Below are positions 43,387 through 52,791 of a stretch of DNA of 59,379 bases, in pieces. This DNA comes from Oscillochloris sp. (GTDB lineage Bacteria; Chloroflexota; Chloroflexia; Chloroflexales; Chloroflexaceae). The position numbers were made by a program, and so were the translations under genes. The stretch lies in contig JAAUQO010000008.1 of NCBI GenBank assembly GCA_012032775.1, positions 1 through 59,379 on the forward strand. Reading direction: 5' to 3'. Below the pieces are notes generated by a model. It ran no database searches and was not told the origin of the DNA. It saw only the letters and a program-made list of their open reading frames with translations. The first letter of the stretch is position 1. Each line of letters begins with the position of its first letter.

Positions 43387-45558
43387 TTAGCGCGCAAGTA
43401 GTGGCATGTAGAGCTTCGGGAAGGTCGGCGCTGTTTCCAGGGTTATGGTGCCGATTGTCTGGGCCTGGCTGCGATTACCGGCTCGATCCACCAGGCGCAT
43501 CCGCACTTCGTAGTCACCGGCAACCCAATTTTCCGCATCAAGCCCGGTGGCCAAACTCCAATCGAAGTTCAGGTTGTAGGTACCATCGGCCTGTTCAATC
43601 AGGTTCTTGGCACTCACCGGCAAGATAGCCGGCTCACCCAACACCAGCGACTCGCTGATCGGTGTGACCGCGACAATGATCTCGGCGCCATACAAATTCG
43701 CCTCATCGATCTCCAGACCAGTCGCCTCGACATCAACAATGCCGCTAAAATCAAGACCGGCAGTTGTTGTAACGATGCCGGGATTCTCCAGCACCGGCGC
43801 GGTCTGATCCAGGGTCACCGTCAGGGTTGTGGTGCGGGTATTGCCCAGCAAATCGGTCTTCGTAACCCCGACGCTCTTTGTACCTTCGCCGGCGAGCAGA
43901 TCGACCGGCCGAGTCACCGCCTCGTCGGTCACCGGGAAATTCAGGTCGGCCTCGATATCACCCCTTGCCGACGCGCCCGACAGACCGGCACATTCACCGT
44001 TTGGCGCAACCCGCAAGGTCATACTGAGGCTACTGGTAAACGCCGGGTCGAACGACGGCGTCAGTGGCGTCAAGCCGGCCGTCGCCTGAGCATCGCGATC
44101 AAAGGTGATCGCGTCGCTGTTCGGCTCGCTTTGGGCAGTACCGGAAGCAAGCAACTGCGTATACAACACCAGATTGTTGCAGCCGGAAGGACTCGGGAGA
44201 GTCGGCGCAGGGATGGTGAGCGGATTTGCGTAGGCGACAACCGGATCATCGGCGTCGGGAGGCGTGCCCCAGCTATAACGAACCTGGGTCGGCTCGCCGC
44301 TTGGCGCCACAAAATCAACCCGCACCGCCGGCTTATTCGTATACTCGGCGCCCTGTTCAACCACGATCGCATCGGCGCCTACAAGCCCGGCCGGCGCTGC
44401 AACCAGGGTATACGACGTACGAGCATCGCCGCCGTCGAAGCGCTCGACAGCGCTATGGCCATAGCTCAGATCGCGCAAATTAGTGGCGGCGTTAAGGTTA
44501 AACACCGGCATACGATCAAGGCCCGACGAAGCGATCACCTGGCTCCAATCGGCGCCGGCACGCTTGTAGGCATAGTAGACATTCAGCCGCCCGGTTCGGT
44601 TCGGAATACCGGCCCAATACAAATGGGCATTGCCAAGGGGATCGATCGCCAGGCTCACCGAGTTGATTTTGCCGCGATCAAGCCGCGGTGTCGGCCATGT
44701 GCCGTTCGGCTGGCGCTCGGCGTAATACGTACCATAATTCCCGCCGTCATCGATCCCGGTATAGGCCATCACCCAGGTGCCGTCAGGCAGAAGCCCGATC
44801 GACGGATCGGCGAAATTGCCACTGTCAGCCGGGGCAACCCGCTCGGTGGTAAAACCATTGTCGTTCCAATACGCGAGATACACTTTCAGATCGCCATCGG
44901 GGCCGCCGGGCGCCGTGAAACCAACAGCGATCCTGCCACCGGGCGCGCTGAAGGCCTGGATTTCGGGGATTGTACCCCGCGTACGCACCGTTCCAACCGA
45001 GGACCATGTGACCCCGTCGTTATCGGAGTAGCGATAGCGCACTTCACCGGCGGCTTCACGCCAGAAGGCAAAAACCCGGCGCACATCGCCGAAATTGCTC
45101 ACCGCGACTTCAGGATCGGCCGGGAAATACGACGAACCGGTAACCACCCGCGCCGGCCCAAAGGTCGCGCCCTCGGTCGGCGGGCGCACACGCAGATAGA
45201 TCCGCCGATTATTAAAATCGGACCAGATATAGTACAACGTACCATCTTCGGCATAGCGCACACCGGTGGTGGCATAATTCGGCTCGCCGTTTGCATTGCC
45301 GAGCTGCGTCGGGCCGCTGAACACTTCGGCAATATCGGTCTTGGCATAGAACAGCGCATCCTGGTCGTTCGCATTGACACTTACGACCACCTCGGCGCCG
45401 TGGGCGGCAATATGCGGGAATTTGGAGCGATTAGTATTGCGTAGATCGACCCGCGAATGGACAAAATAGGGTTCAGACTGGGCTGCGACCGGCGGAGTCG
45501 CAGCCGGCGCGATCAGCGGCAGGGCCAGCACCAGGGCCAGCAATACACGTTTCAGCAC
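43387..45558 (-). CDS. secreted beta-propeller (sialidase-like) protein with Ig-like domains and YMPLLAR tail
   Basis: A 723-residue exported protein. The signal peptide MLKRVLLALVLALPLIAPAA ends at a likely site after PPVAAQ. Residues 35-400 show repeated strands with Asp-box-like patterns (SDNDGVTWSSVGTVR; GNAHLYWAGIPNRTGRL), suggesting a six-bladed sialidase or neuraminidase-type propeller, although the catalytic Arg triad is not evident. Two or three Ig-like beta domains follow (TLTVTLDQTAPVLENPG; YEVRMRLVDRAGNRSQA). The end is FPKLYMPLLAR. A tail of this YxPLxxR shape recurs at the C-termini of Chloroflexota secreted proteins and may be a sorting or anchoring signal. The substrate is unknown. 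Confidence 0.7.
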   Translation of the reverse strand: MLKRVLLALVLALPLIAPAATPPVAAQSEPYFVHSRVDLRNTNRSKFPHIAAHGAEVVVSVNANDQDALFYAKTDIAEVFSGPTQLGNANGEPNYATTGVRYAEDGTLYYIWSDFNNRRIYLRVRPPTEGATFGPARVVTGSSYFPADPEVAVSNFGDVRRVFAFWREAAGEVRYRYSDNDGVTWSSVGTVRTRGTIPEIQAFSAPGGRIAVGFTAPGGPDGDLKVYLAYWNDNGFTTERVAPADSGNFADPSIGLLPDGTWVMAYTGIDDGGNYGTYYAERQPNGTWPTPRLDRGKINSVSLAIDPLGNAHLYWAGIPNRTGRLNVYYAYKRAGADWSQVIASSGLDRMPVFNLNAATNLRDLSYGHSAVERFDGGDARTSYTLVAAPAGLVGADAIVVEQGAEYTNKPAVRVDFVAPSGEPTQVRYSWGTPPDADDPVVAYANPLTIPAPTLPSPSGCNNLVLYTQLLASGTAQSEPNSDAITFDRDAQATAGLTPLTPSFDPAFTSSLSMTLRVAPNGECAGLSGASARGDIEADLNFPVTDEAVTRPVDLLAGEGTKSVGVTKTDLLGNTRTTTLTVTLDQTAPVLENPGIVTTTAGLDFSGIVDVEATGLEIDEANLYGAEIIVAVTPISESLVLGEPAILPVSAKNLIEQADGTYNLNFDWSLATGLDAENWVAGDYEVRMRLVDRAGNRSQAQTIGTITLETAPTFPKLYMPLLAR

Positions 45559-45785
45559 ATGAAACTCCTTCAGGGATCGGCATCCTATGCAATTATCGCA
45601 ACATTCGGGAGAGAGGAAATGGGCATGTTACAGCAATCAACACCATATGCATCGTATCATGTTGATAACATCGCCATTTGCCGAGGGCCGATCATATAAA
45701 CGGGGAGCAACGCAGACGCGCCTGCCGTGATCGACAAGCGCGTCAGAATACCATAAGAATCGGCGGTTTGCAATACGGCGGAATC

Positions 45786-46556
45786 TTACTGGCCCATCGC
45801 CCGAACCGCTCGCAGACTAGCGATCGGATCAACCAGCGGCACATACTCCAGGCCCACGAAACCCTGATATTTTTGTTCGCGTAGAATACCGAAAATATGC
45901 TCGTAGTTGATCTCGCCGGTACCGGGTTCGTGCCGACCGGGCACATCGGCGACGTGAATATGACCGATCAAATCGAGGTTAGCGATAATCCGCTGGGTCA
46001 GATTGCCTTCGCTGATCTGCTGGTGATAGCAGTCGAAAAGCAGTTTCACGTTGGGATTGTTCACCTCGCGCACGATGTCGAAACCTTCGTCGGATGAGGA
46101 GAGGTAGACATCGGGGTGATCGATCCGGTTGAGCGGTTCAAGCACCAGGGTCGCATCGACATCGGCGGCGATCTGGGCCGCCTCCTTGAGCACATCCACC
46201 AGGTGCCAGCGCTGTTCATCACGCGGCACACCGGGCAACGCCGGCCCGCTGGTCACAATCAGGTTTGTACAGGCCAGATCGAACGCCAGCCCGGCGGCAC
46301 GGGTGATCTCGCCGAGCACGTGCTGGCGCTGGGCCGGATCGACCAGCGAAGCGCTATGGGCCGAGATGGCGGCGACTTCCAGCCGTAGCGCCATCTTCAG
46401 AGCAAGGGTGATATTCATATCCTTGCCTTTCCGGTCCCAGAATTCAAAGGCCGGAAAGCCAAGATCCGACACGTACTCCATGCGCTGCTCGAACGGTTTA
46501 TCGACGAGGATCGTCTCGATACAAACTGAGAATCGCAAGGGAGTTAGGCCAGTCAT
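45786..46556 (-). CDS. hydroxypyruvate-isomerase-like TIM barrel protein
   Basis: A 256-residue member of the xylose-isomerase-like/AP-endonuclease-2 TIM barrel family. ATG 46556 has AAAGGTG upstream. Metal-binding Glu, Asp, His residues are visible in LVLEPLNRIDHP, KLLFDCYHQQISEGN, GHIHVADVPGRHEPGTGEIN and FVGLEYVPLVDP; this last set and the CYHQQ motif are typical of Hyi-type hydroxypyruvate isomerases. It would interconvert hydroxypyruvate and tartronate semialdehyde. Related 2-oxo-tetronate isomerases cannot be excluded. It follows the tricorn gene by 19 nt and may share its transcript. Confidence 0.85.
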   Translation of the reverse strand: MTGLTPLRFSVCIETILVDKPFEQRMEYVSDLGFPAFEFWDRKGKDMNITLALKMALRLEVAAISAHSASLVDPAQRQHVLGEITRAAGLAFDLACTNLIVTSGPALPGVPRDEQRWHLVDVLKEAAQIAADVDATLVLEPLNRIDHPDVYLSSSDEGFDIVREVNNPNVKLLFDCYHQQISEGNLTQRIIANLDLIGHIHVADVPGRHEPGTGEINYEHIFGILREQKYQGFVGLEYVPLVDPIASLRAVRAMGQ

Positions 46557-46575
46557 AAGGCACCTTTGCAGACAA

Positions 46576-49500
46576 TCATGCAGTTCCGCCGGCTTCATCA
46601 AGCAGCGCCGCAACAGCGGCATCAAGTTGGCGATCACGGCCATGTGCCCACTCGCCAAGCGGACGATCGACCGTAATATCCACGGGACGGCCCACGCCCT
46701 CCAGATCTTCACCTTCCGGCGTTACCACAAAGAAACGCGGAATACTCAGCAATGCCCCGTCGAGCAAGCGCGCACTATGGGTCCAGATCACGGCGCCGGC
46801 TGTCGGTTGGCCGACAACCTTGCCGAGTCCGAGCCGCCGGTAGCTCTCGCTCAACATCTCGGTGTTACTCATCGAGCGCTCGTTCGTTACCAGAACGGTC
46901 GGCTTGTTGAGGATCCGATTACCGGCCATATGCCCGGCGTCCATCGCAGCACCGAATTGTTCGCGAAATCCGCTGCGTAGGGCCGAGCGACGTGCGAGCA
47001 GGTCAAGAATAAAGGTTGCGGTGTGTCCCCCACTATTGTAACGCACATCTACAATGACGCCGTCTTTTCCGTGGGTTTCGGTATCGAGATCGAGCAGGAA
47101 TCGCTGGTAGGCGCCATAACTCATCTCTTCGATATGCACATAGCCAAGCCGGCCCCGGCTGATTCGATGCACATAATCTTCGTTCGCGGTCACCCAGTCG
47201 CGGTATCGCAGATCGGCATATGCATCGGCATCAACCGGCCGCACATCGATCCGCCGCTCAGCTTCGCGCCCGCGCAACATCAGCCGCACCCGCCGGCCGA
47301 TGCTGCGCTTCAACAACCGATCAAGGCTGACCCCGGGTTCCAGTCGGTTCGCATCCACAGCAATCAATTCTTCACCGGATCGCGGCGGCTGATCGACCAG
47401 TGCTGCCGGGCTGTCCTGGATCACCCGCTGCACAATCAGGCGACCGCTGCGGTGTTGTTCAGCCGGATCAAACAGGATTCCGAGGTAGCCGTCGTTGCCG
47501 CTCCAGCCGGCGAAACGGCTGCCCAGATGCGAGGCCCGCAACTCGCCGACCATGAGATTGATCACAATATGCAGCTCTTGCGACGACGTAGCACCGGCAA
47601 CCAGGGGCGCAAACCGATCGCGCACCGCCGCCCAATCCTGGCCGCGAAAGGTCGGATCGTAGAATGAGTCGCGCAGCAAGCGCCAGGCCTCGTTGAAGAT
47701 CTGATGCTTCTCCTGGTGAAAATCAACATTCACCTCGGCCCGCACCGCCAGCCGCGTGATATCGTTGCCGGAGGGGAACTTGCGCCAGGTGATCTGGCCG
47801 TCATCCAGATAGAAGAAGGCTTTGCCGTCGCTCGTAAACTGCAACGCGCTCTTGAAGCTGTCGCTGGCGGTAATCTGGCGCGGCGGCTGATCGGATCGCG
47901 GCTCGTCGAGCGGCAACGTCCAGATATTGCCTTTCCCCGCCACCTGCGCCATAAAAAGCAGATTCTTGCTGTCGGGGCTGATGGCATAGGCCACCGCATC
48001 CATCTGGGTGGGCGTCAGGAAGTGCAGGCGGCGCTCGATCCCGACAAAGCTGATATCCGGCGGCGCTGCGGGGAACTGGTCGCCGAGTTGATCCGATTCG
48101 GGCGCCGGTTTCTTGGCGCCATCGCCGGGCGGTTCCCGCACCGATTGCTTGTCGCTTTCGGCAGCCGCATCGACCGGCTTGCTTTCCGGCGTCTCCGGGT
48201 GGGTTTGCGGTGTCTCAACCTCGATCTTCTCGACCGCCGGCGACTCGGGCGTCTCGACCTCAACCTTCTCGGCCGGTCGCGGCCCTGGGTCGAACAAGCG
48301 CTCGAACTCGGTTTCGCGGAAGATCGGTGCCGGCGGGCGCAGATCGACCCGCACAATCTGCGCTTCGGCCCGATACTGCTCGGTGGTGAAGATCAGAAAG
48401 CGGCCGTCGGGCGCCCAGAGCAGATTGTGGCCGGAGATATTGCTCAAAAAGGTGATCTGGCGGGCCGCGCCGCCGCTGATCGGCGCCACCCACACATTCG
48501 AGAAGTAGCGCGGATCCTGGGCCAGAAAGGCCAACCAGCGCGAGTCGGGCGACCAGGCCAGATCGGCGTTGAAGACAAAGCGCCCTTTCACCAACTCGCG
48601 GGCTGTCTTCGCCGCCAGGTCGTACAACCAGACCGCATCGTGGCCGCGGATGTAAGCCACATATTTGCCGTCGGGGCTAATGCGCGGCAGTCGTTTGGCG
48701 ATTGGATCATCGGTCAGGCGGGTTTCACTGCGCTCCACTAAATCGTAGTGAAAAACTTCATCTTCACCGTGGCGGTCGGAGATATAGACCAGGCTACGGC
48801 TATCGGGCGTCCAGTTGATCTGCTGTTCGCGGGCGGGCGTATCGGTGACCCGGAATGAGGGTCCCTGGCGCAACTCGCGATCGGTCTCTTTATCGGCAAA
48901 ATCAACGAAGATATCGCCGCGGGCCACAAAGGCCAGTTTCTTCCCATCGGGGCTGGTGCGCAATTCACTAAAGCCGCGCTGCCAATGCTCGACCCGCACC
49001 GGCGTATACTTGACATCGGCCCGCACCCGGATCGGAATTGGCTCAGCCTCGCCGCTTTGCGGGTCAAGCCGCCAGATCTGCCAATTGCGCTCAAAACAAT
49101 CAGATTGTGCTGCCGGGCGATCGCCGGGAAGAAGAGCCGGCCATCACGGAAATGCGTCACCCGGCGCGGCGCGCCGCCCTCAAGCGCTTGATACCAGATA
49201 TTCTCCACGCCGTCACGATCGCCGAGGAAGTAGATCCCACGGCCGTCGGCGCCGCAGAGCGGACAACAATTCCGCCCGGCATACGGCGCAGCCAGGGCAT
49301 CGCTACGCCCAACCAGCATGCGCAACGCCTTGTAATCGGCGTCGGCCGGGCCAAGCCAGATCTCGTCGGGTGAATACGGATTTGGCCCACGGCGTGACCA
49401 ACGGCCACGGGTATTGCTGAACACCAGATATGCGCCGTCGGGCGAAACGCCGAGTTCGCCGAGGTGTTCGAACGGCTCAGCGTAAATCGGTCTGGGATCG

Positions 49501-49880
49501 CCGCCGTTAAGGCCCACGCGATACAGGGCGCTACCGATCTGTTCGCGGCTGGAGCTGAAATAGATCGCATCACCGGCTGCCGACCAATCCTCCACCGCAC
49601 AGTAGTTATCGTGGAATGTGTGCTGTTGCACCGAGCCGCCATCGAGGGGCAGGGTATAAACATCACCGCTGCCGTTACGACCGGAGGTAAACGCCAGCAC
49701 CGTCCCATCGGGGCTGAAGCGCGGATGGCGGTGACTGGCGACATGGGCGGTCAGCCGTTCGGCGGCGCCGCCGGCTGTATCGACCAGCCAGATATCGCCG
49801 GCATAGACAAAGGCTAGCCGCCGGCCATCAGGGGTAAGTGCAGGTGTCCGTAGATAGATTTGGGGATTTAGTTCACTCAC
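46576..49880 (-). CDS. tricorn-like S41 protease, frameshifted
   Basis: A large cytoplasmic protease of about 1100 residues. The first ~680 residues form two beta-propellers made of TolB/WD-like repeats (SPDGKKLAFVARGDIF; WAPDGRFLIFTT; SPDSKNLLFMAQV). A charged linker of about 70 residues rich in Glu and Pro (EKVEVETPESPAVEKIEVET) is inserted between propeller blades. A PDZ-like domain (GYLGILFDPAEQHRSGRL) precedes the S41 core with the nucleophile in NERSMSNTEMLSE and EGVGRPVDITVDRPL. The frame slips at 49093-49096: LIV should continue FERNWQIWRLDPQSGEAEP, with one T missing from a T run. The GTG start at 49880 lies 8 nt after the SDR stop. It would degrade peptides released by ATP-dependent proteases. 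Confidence 0.88.
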
Positions 49881-49888
49881 GGTTCAAC

Positions 49889-50751
49889 TCATATACAAGT
49901 GATGGTGTATCCAAAGTGGGCGCAGCATTCGCCCTTACCGCAGCACTGACCCCTGTTCTTATCGCCTGACTCCTGAACATCCCAACTCACGGCGCGGGCG
50001 AGGGCGGCTTCGACCGGGCCGGGTAAAAGACGCGTGAGCAGCAGGGTCAGGCGATCGCTCAGGCTCACATACGCCAGGCGCGGTTCGCGTTTGGCGGCCC
50101 GCAGCAACGTACGAGCGACGACTTCGGGCGCACGCCGCGTGAACGAACGCGCCGCCGCTCGCGACCACTGCCGAGCCGGCGCGAACTAAACTCCGTCTTC
50201 GTCGTGCCGGGGCGCAGCACGGTAACCGCAATCCCGCTGCCGCGCAGTTCCATGCGCAGCGCCTCGCTAAGCCGTTCCAACGCAGCCTTGGCAGCGGCAT
50301 AGCCGCCCAGATATGGCAGTGGCTGCACACTCAACACCGACGAGACATTGATGATCTGGCCGCGTTTCCTGGCCCGCATCAGCGGCACAACCGCCTGCAT
50401 AAGGTGCAGCGGGCCGAGTGTATCGACGGCGAGGGCACGTTCAAGATCGGCGGCGGCGATCTGCTCGACCGGGCCGGCAAGGCCGACGCCGGCATTGTTG
50501 ATCAAGATATCCGGCCCACCACGTTCAGCGGCCACCTGTTGCACCAGCGCCCGACATTGTGCGGCGTCGCTCACATCGGCAGCGATAACGAGCGGGCGGC
50601 CGGGTAACGTGGCTGCCAGGCGCTCCAACGGCTCGCGGGAACGCGCCACCAGCACCACGATCGCACCGGCTGAAGCAAACTGCTTTGCGGCGGCGGCGCC
50701 GATCCCGGACGAAGCGCCGGTGATAATCACAACCCGATTACGAGGATTCAT
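49889..50751 (-). CDS. short-chain dehydrogenase/reductase, frameshifted
   Basis: A classical SDR. VVIITGASSGIGAAAAKQF is the NAD(P) glycine motif, ILINNAGVGLAG the stabilising NNAG, NVSSVLSVQPLPYLGGYAAAKAAL the Ser, Tyr and Lys of the active site. The frame slips near 50156-50158, where one G seems missing after SGRE; it resumes AAARSFTRRAPEVVARTLLR. The corrected protein has 287 residues. The membrane-proximal end RLTLLLTRLLPGPVEAAL is typical, but the last 25 residues (NRGQCCGKGECCAHFGYT and following) are an unusual Cys-rich tail that could be read-through. The substrate is unknown. It ends 8 nt before the tricorn gene. Confidence 0.85.
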
Positions 50752-50856
50752 AGCGATTCATGTCATGAAAAGATGAACTGCGAAACAGAGTATGCAGCAC
50801 GCATTCGTGCCGACACCTAACTTATTCCGCGTGAGCGTCAGCATATACCAATCCTA

Positions 50857-50884
50857 CCAGAACCGAGAACCCAGAACCAGAAAC
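50857..50884. repeat. heptamer array CCAGAAC x4
   Basis: CCAGAAC, CGAGAAC, CCAGAAC, CAGAAAC in tandem in the 191-nt spacer between SDR and HMG-CoA lyase genes. Confidence 0.75.
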
Positions 50885-50942
50885 CGCTGGATCAGGACGC
50901 AGAACCGACTTCACACCCCGGATAGGATTGCTGTAGTATGGG

Positions 50943-51926
50943 TCAAGTGGTCATTCCTACCCGGCTATACCCTGTTGCCTGTTGCCTGTTGCCCTGAGTT
51001 AAGTGCTTACAAATGCCGGCTTTGATCGTCTGCGAAGGCACCTCATGGCCAATCATCTGCTCCAGCATGCGGGCGGTCTCCATCAATGCGGGCAGATCCA
51101 ATCCGGTCTGCACATCCATCTCGTGCAACATATGGGTCAGGTCTTCGGTGCAGAGGTTGCCGGGCGCACCGGGCGCAAACGGGCAACCGCCGATCCCGCC
51201 GATACTGCTGTCGAAATCGCTAATCCCGACTTGCAGCGCCGCCAGGATATTGGCGAGGCCGGCGCCACGAGCGCTATGCAGATGCAACCGCAAGGGTTGG
51301 CGCGGGAAACGCCGGCGGAAGGCCAGCACCACCTGCTGCACCAACAAGGGATGCGCCATGCCGGTCGTATCGCCAAGGGTAAGTTGTTGAGCGCCGAGAT
51401 CAAGCAAGCGCCCGCAAAGATCAAGCACCCGCACGATCGGCACATCGCCCTCGAACGGACATCCGAACGCCACCGAGAGCACCGCATCGAACGGTTTACC
51501 GGCCACGCGCACAACCTCGGCCATATCGGCAACGCCGGCGAGCGACTGGGCGACCGAGCGATTGACATTACTCTGATTATGGCTCTCGCTCGCACTCAAG
51601 AAGACCATCACCGCATCGGCGTCAGCCTCTACCGCCCGGCGCGCGCCGATCGGGTTGGGGGCAATGGCGCTATAGCGTACGCCCGGCTTACGGCGCAACC
51701 CGGCGAATACCGCAGAAGTATCGGCCATTTGCGGCACATTTTGCGGCTTCACAAATGCGCCGACTTCGATCTCACGCAAACCGGCATCAGCCAGCGCATC
51801 GATCAATTGCACCTTCTGAACGGTGGTGAGAATAACATCTTCATTCTGCAACCCATCACGTGGACCAACTTCGCGGATCTGAACGTTGGAGGGTAACGCA
51901 GCAAACGCAGCATACTCTGTCATCAT
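50943..51926 (-). CDS. mvaB: hydroxymethylglutaryl-CoA lyase
   Basis: Cleaves HMG-CoA to acetoacetate and acetyl-CoA in leucine breakdown. AAAGGAGG lies just ahead of the ATG at 51926 (or 51923). The TIM barrel is complete: IREVGPRDGLQNE with the catalytic Arg and metal Asp, LSVAFGCPFEGDVP, LTLGDTTGMAHP, LRLHLHSARGAGLANILA, and the signature GIGGCPFAPGAPGNLCTED with the reactive Cys. Family members usually end soon after ICKHL-like residues. Here 16 further residues (TQGNRQQATGYSRVG and two more) are encoded by a CCTGTTG heptamer array at 50971-50991, read on the minus strand. The 327-residue length is otherwise normal. Confidence 0.93.
   Translation of the reverse strand: MMTEYAAFAALPSNVQIREVGPRDGLQNEDVILTTVQKVQLIDALADAGLREIEVGAFVKPQNVPQMADTSAVFAGLRRKPGVRYSAIAPNPIGARRAVEADADAVMVFLSASESHNQSNVNRSVAQSLAGVADMAEVVRVAGKPFDAVLSVAFGCPFEGDVPIVRVLDLCGRLLDLGAQQLTLGDTTGMAHPLLVQQVVLAFRRRFPRQPLRLHLHSARGAGLANILAALQVGISDFDSSIGGIGGCPFAPGAPGNLCTEDLTHMLHEMDVQTGLDLPALMETARMLEQMIGHEVPSQTIKAGICKHLTQGNRQQATGYSRVGMTT
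50971..50998. repeat. heptamer array CCTGTTG x3 inside a reading frame
   Basis: Three exact CCTGTTG copies (50971-50991) followed by CCCTGAG. The array lies in the extended 3' end of the HMG-CoA lyase frame, where seven-base units change the frame at every copy. Confidence 0.8.
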
Positions 51927-52071
51927 CGACCTCCTTTGCCGGTGCTGATCGTCACATCATCGTCGCAAACGCCGGATCTGCCGTCAGTAGGTTGAGGTGA
52001 TGGGCAGATCGATCGCGTGCCCGCTATGCAAACGGCGCAGCAATCAGGCAGCATGCAACAGATATCGGGTG

Positions 52072-52710
52072 CTAGCGAGCACACACCAGAACTTCGCTCG
52101 GCATGCCTGCCTGCACCACGACCTCGCGGTGCAGGAGATGCAACCCGGCCTGCCGGGCCAGATCGGCAAGTTCGAGCGGGCGACAGCCGCCACAGAGCAT
52201 CGGATTGATCCGGAAGGCCAGTTTCCAGGCGCCGATCACCGAGCGACTGAGCGGATTCACACCTTCGGTGAGCGAAACAAGGACTGCCCGCCCGCCGGGA
52301 CGCAGCACGCGCCGGATCGCCGCCAGCACAACCGGAAGTTCATCGAGTGCGATCAGATCAAGCAGATACGACGAGTACACCCGATCGAAACTCGCGTCGG
52401 CGAGTGGAATACTGCGCACATCGGCCCGCACCTGCGGCGTGCGCGTCAGCCACGCGGCGATATTCAGCATCACCGGCGACAGATCAAGACCGACCGCCAG
52501 GCCGCGCCAGCCGATCGTCTCGCTGATTAACAAGTGTTCCTTGCCGGTGCCGACGCCCAGACTAAGCACATGCTGGCGGGGCTGCAGATCGAGCAGTTCA
52601 AGGCCACGCAACTTCGCCGCGCCTTCATACCATTCAGCCCGATCGTGGCCTGCGCCCAGCCGGTCATAAAATTGTCGGGCCTGATCAGCATTAATTGTGT
52701 GAGGAACCAT
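52072..52710 (-). CDS. class I SAM-dependent methyltransferase
   Basis: A 212-residue UbiE-like methyltransferase. Motif I is HVLSLGVGTGKEHLL, followed by VGLDLSPVMLNIAA (acidic residue binding the ribose), RADVRSIPLADASFDRVYSS (motif II region) and VLRPGGRAVLVSLTEG (motif III). The C-terminal part PMLCGGCRPLELADLARQAG and LLHREVVVQAG resembles quinone or small-molecule methyltransferases. ATG 52710 is only 6 nt from a promoter hexamer, so translation from a leaderless mRNA is expected. The substrate is unknown. Confidence 0.85.
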   Translation of the reverse strand: MVPHTINADQARQFYDRLGAGHDRAEWYEGAAKLRGLELLDLQPRQHVLSLGVGTGKEHLLISETIGWRGLAVGLDLSPVMLNIAAWLTRTPQVRADVRSIPLADASFDRVYSSYLLDLIALDELPVVLAAIRRVLRPGGRAVLVSLTEGVNPLSRSVIGAWKLAFRINPMLCGGCRPLELADLARQAGLHLLHREVVVQAGMPSEVLVCAR

Positions 52711-52716
52711 ACTAGT

Positions 52717-52725
52717 ATCATAGCA
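52717..52725 (-). promoter_or_regulatory. extended -10 promoter of the methyltransferase gene
   Basis: TGCTATGAT on the minus strand. The hexamer ends exactly 6 nt before the ATG at 52710. Confidence 0.65.
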
Positions 52726-52791
52726 CGCTCCGGATCAAAACGGCCCGCCCGCAATGCGGAAGGGCCGGATATGCGCTATTCGGCTGTAACG

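Noticed and set aside
43265..43420. Convergent terminator between MFS and secreted-protein genes
   Set aside because: The GGAAGC/GCTTCC-type words around 43340-43385 (GAAGCTGAGGCACGGCGG against CCGCCGCACCTCGGCTTC) can pair imperfectly, but no T run follows and pairing is broken; left unlisted as a firm feature.
46129..46980. 283-codon open frame on the + strand across the isomerase and tricorn genes
   Set aside because: It is antisense to two well-recognised proteins, is rich in Ser and Arg from reversed codons, and has no family features.
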